Source: Acetatifactor sp. (GTDB lineage Bacteria > Bacillota > Clostridia > Lachnospirales > Lachnospiraceae). Taken from it: a DNA stretch of 64,000 nucleotides. Position 1 is the stretch's first letter, and each line of letters starts with the position of its first letter. The translations under genes and the position numbers were made by a program. The notes below the pieces were generated by a model. The model did not search any database, was not told the DNA's origin, and worked only from the letters and a program-made list of their open reading frames with translations. Location: positions 21,016 through 85,015 of the forward strand of contig JAILHH010000039.1 in assembly GCA_024695935.1 (NCBI GenBank), read 5' to 3'. Of the stretch, positions 63,881-64,000 are shown one piece after another.

Positions 63881-64000
63881 TTACTCTCCTTTCCGGAAAG
63901 AAAACTGTTTGAACACAGGAATTGCGCCATATCTTCCTTCAAGATAAGCTTTGCTCAGTTTCTTATCGTATCTTTCCTTAAAACGATCAAGAGAGTATAT
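63881..64000 (-). CDS. C-terminal end of an AAA-family ATPase (RloA/AbiLi-like)
   Basis: Only the last 39 codons are in the window, starting upstream of 64000 and ending at TAA (63881-63883). The visible ending SLDRFKERYDKKLSKAYLEG and YGAIPVF resembles the C-terminus of the AAA_15-type ATPases paired with RloB. The one-base gap to the RloB-like ATG supports the pairing. The ATPase motifs lie outside the window, so this rests on a short tail and the neighbour. Confidence 0.55.
   Translation of the reverse strand: MYSLDRFKERYDKKLSKAYLEGRYGAIPVFKQFSFRKGE

Noticed and set aside
1..64000. CRISPR arrays, tRNA or rRNA genes, insertion sequences
   Set aside because: No regularly spaced repeats, cloverleaf-type segments with CCA ends, or transposase-like products were found.

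Overview
The window reads as a piece of a Firmicutes chromosome, most likely a Lachnospiraceae member (Butyrivibrio/Roseburia-like). The evidence is moderate GC, strong AGGAGG-type ribosome binding sites, frequent TTG/GTG starts, a Gram-positive-style type IV pilus operon, and a large set of membrane glycosyltransferase families that I associate with this family. I see no rRNA, tRNA, CRISPR array or transposase. Almost everything lies on the minus strand; only two genes (25569-27161 and 37104-38525) are on the plus strand.

Region 1 (1-15.4 kb) is one long leftward type IV pilus operon. From the promoter side it runs pilB (extension ATPase), pilC (platform), a major pilin, pilD (prepilin peptidase), a minor pilin, a PilM-PilN fusion, pilO, then three large prepilin-like proteins and a DUF5057-like surface protein cut by the window edge. 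The 898-residue prepilin-like protein carries Ig-like repeats and a C-terminal discoidin (F5/8 type C) domain, so it looks like a pilus-tip adhesin. No retraction ATPase (pilT) is present here.

Region 2 (15.4-18.5 kb) holds a 36-residue small protein, a cluster of strong hairpins, asnS, and an extracytoplasmic lipoprotein built like trigger factor.

Region 3 (18.6-58.1 kb) is a large cell-surface glycan region. It encodes eleven polytopic proteins that look like GT-C glycosyltransferases or related lipid-linked-sugar enzymes, two polyprenyl-phosphate glycosyltransferases of GtrB/ArnC type, two GtrII-like proteins, and an ABC flippase. It also encodes four SGNH/AlgX-type proteins and an MBOAT O-acyltransferase, which point to O-acetylation of the glycan. 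Sugar-nucleotide genes include two DegT aminotransferases (RffA-like and PseC-like), a GNAT acetyltransferase, capF and capG (UDP-L-FucNAc pathway), and glmM-glmS, which feeds UDP-GlcNAc synthesis. A cytoplasmic GH20 hexosaminidase sits among them. One GT-C-like gene appears split by a +1 shift at a TTTT-stop site. No Wzy/Wzx pair or initiating phosphoglycosyl transferase was recognised, so the locus probably works with genes elsewhere.

Region 4 (58.3-63.3 kb) is a TetR-regulated export cassette: an MMPL/RND transporter overlapping a large secreted heptad-repeat protein, with a divergent-looking but same-strand TetR gene upstream. The right edge (63.5-64 kb) holds the end of an AAA ATPase followed by a truncated RloB-like gene, probably a decayed abortive-infection (RloAB/AbiL-like) system.
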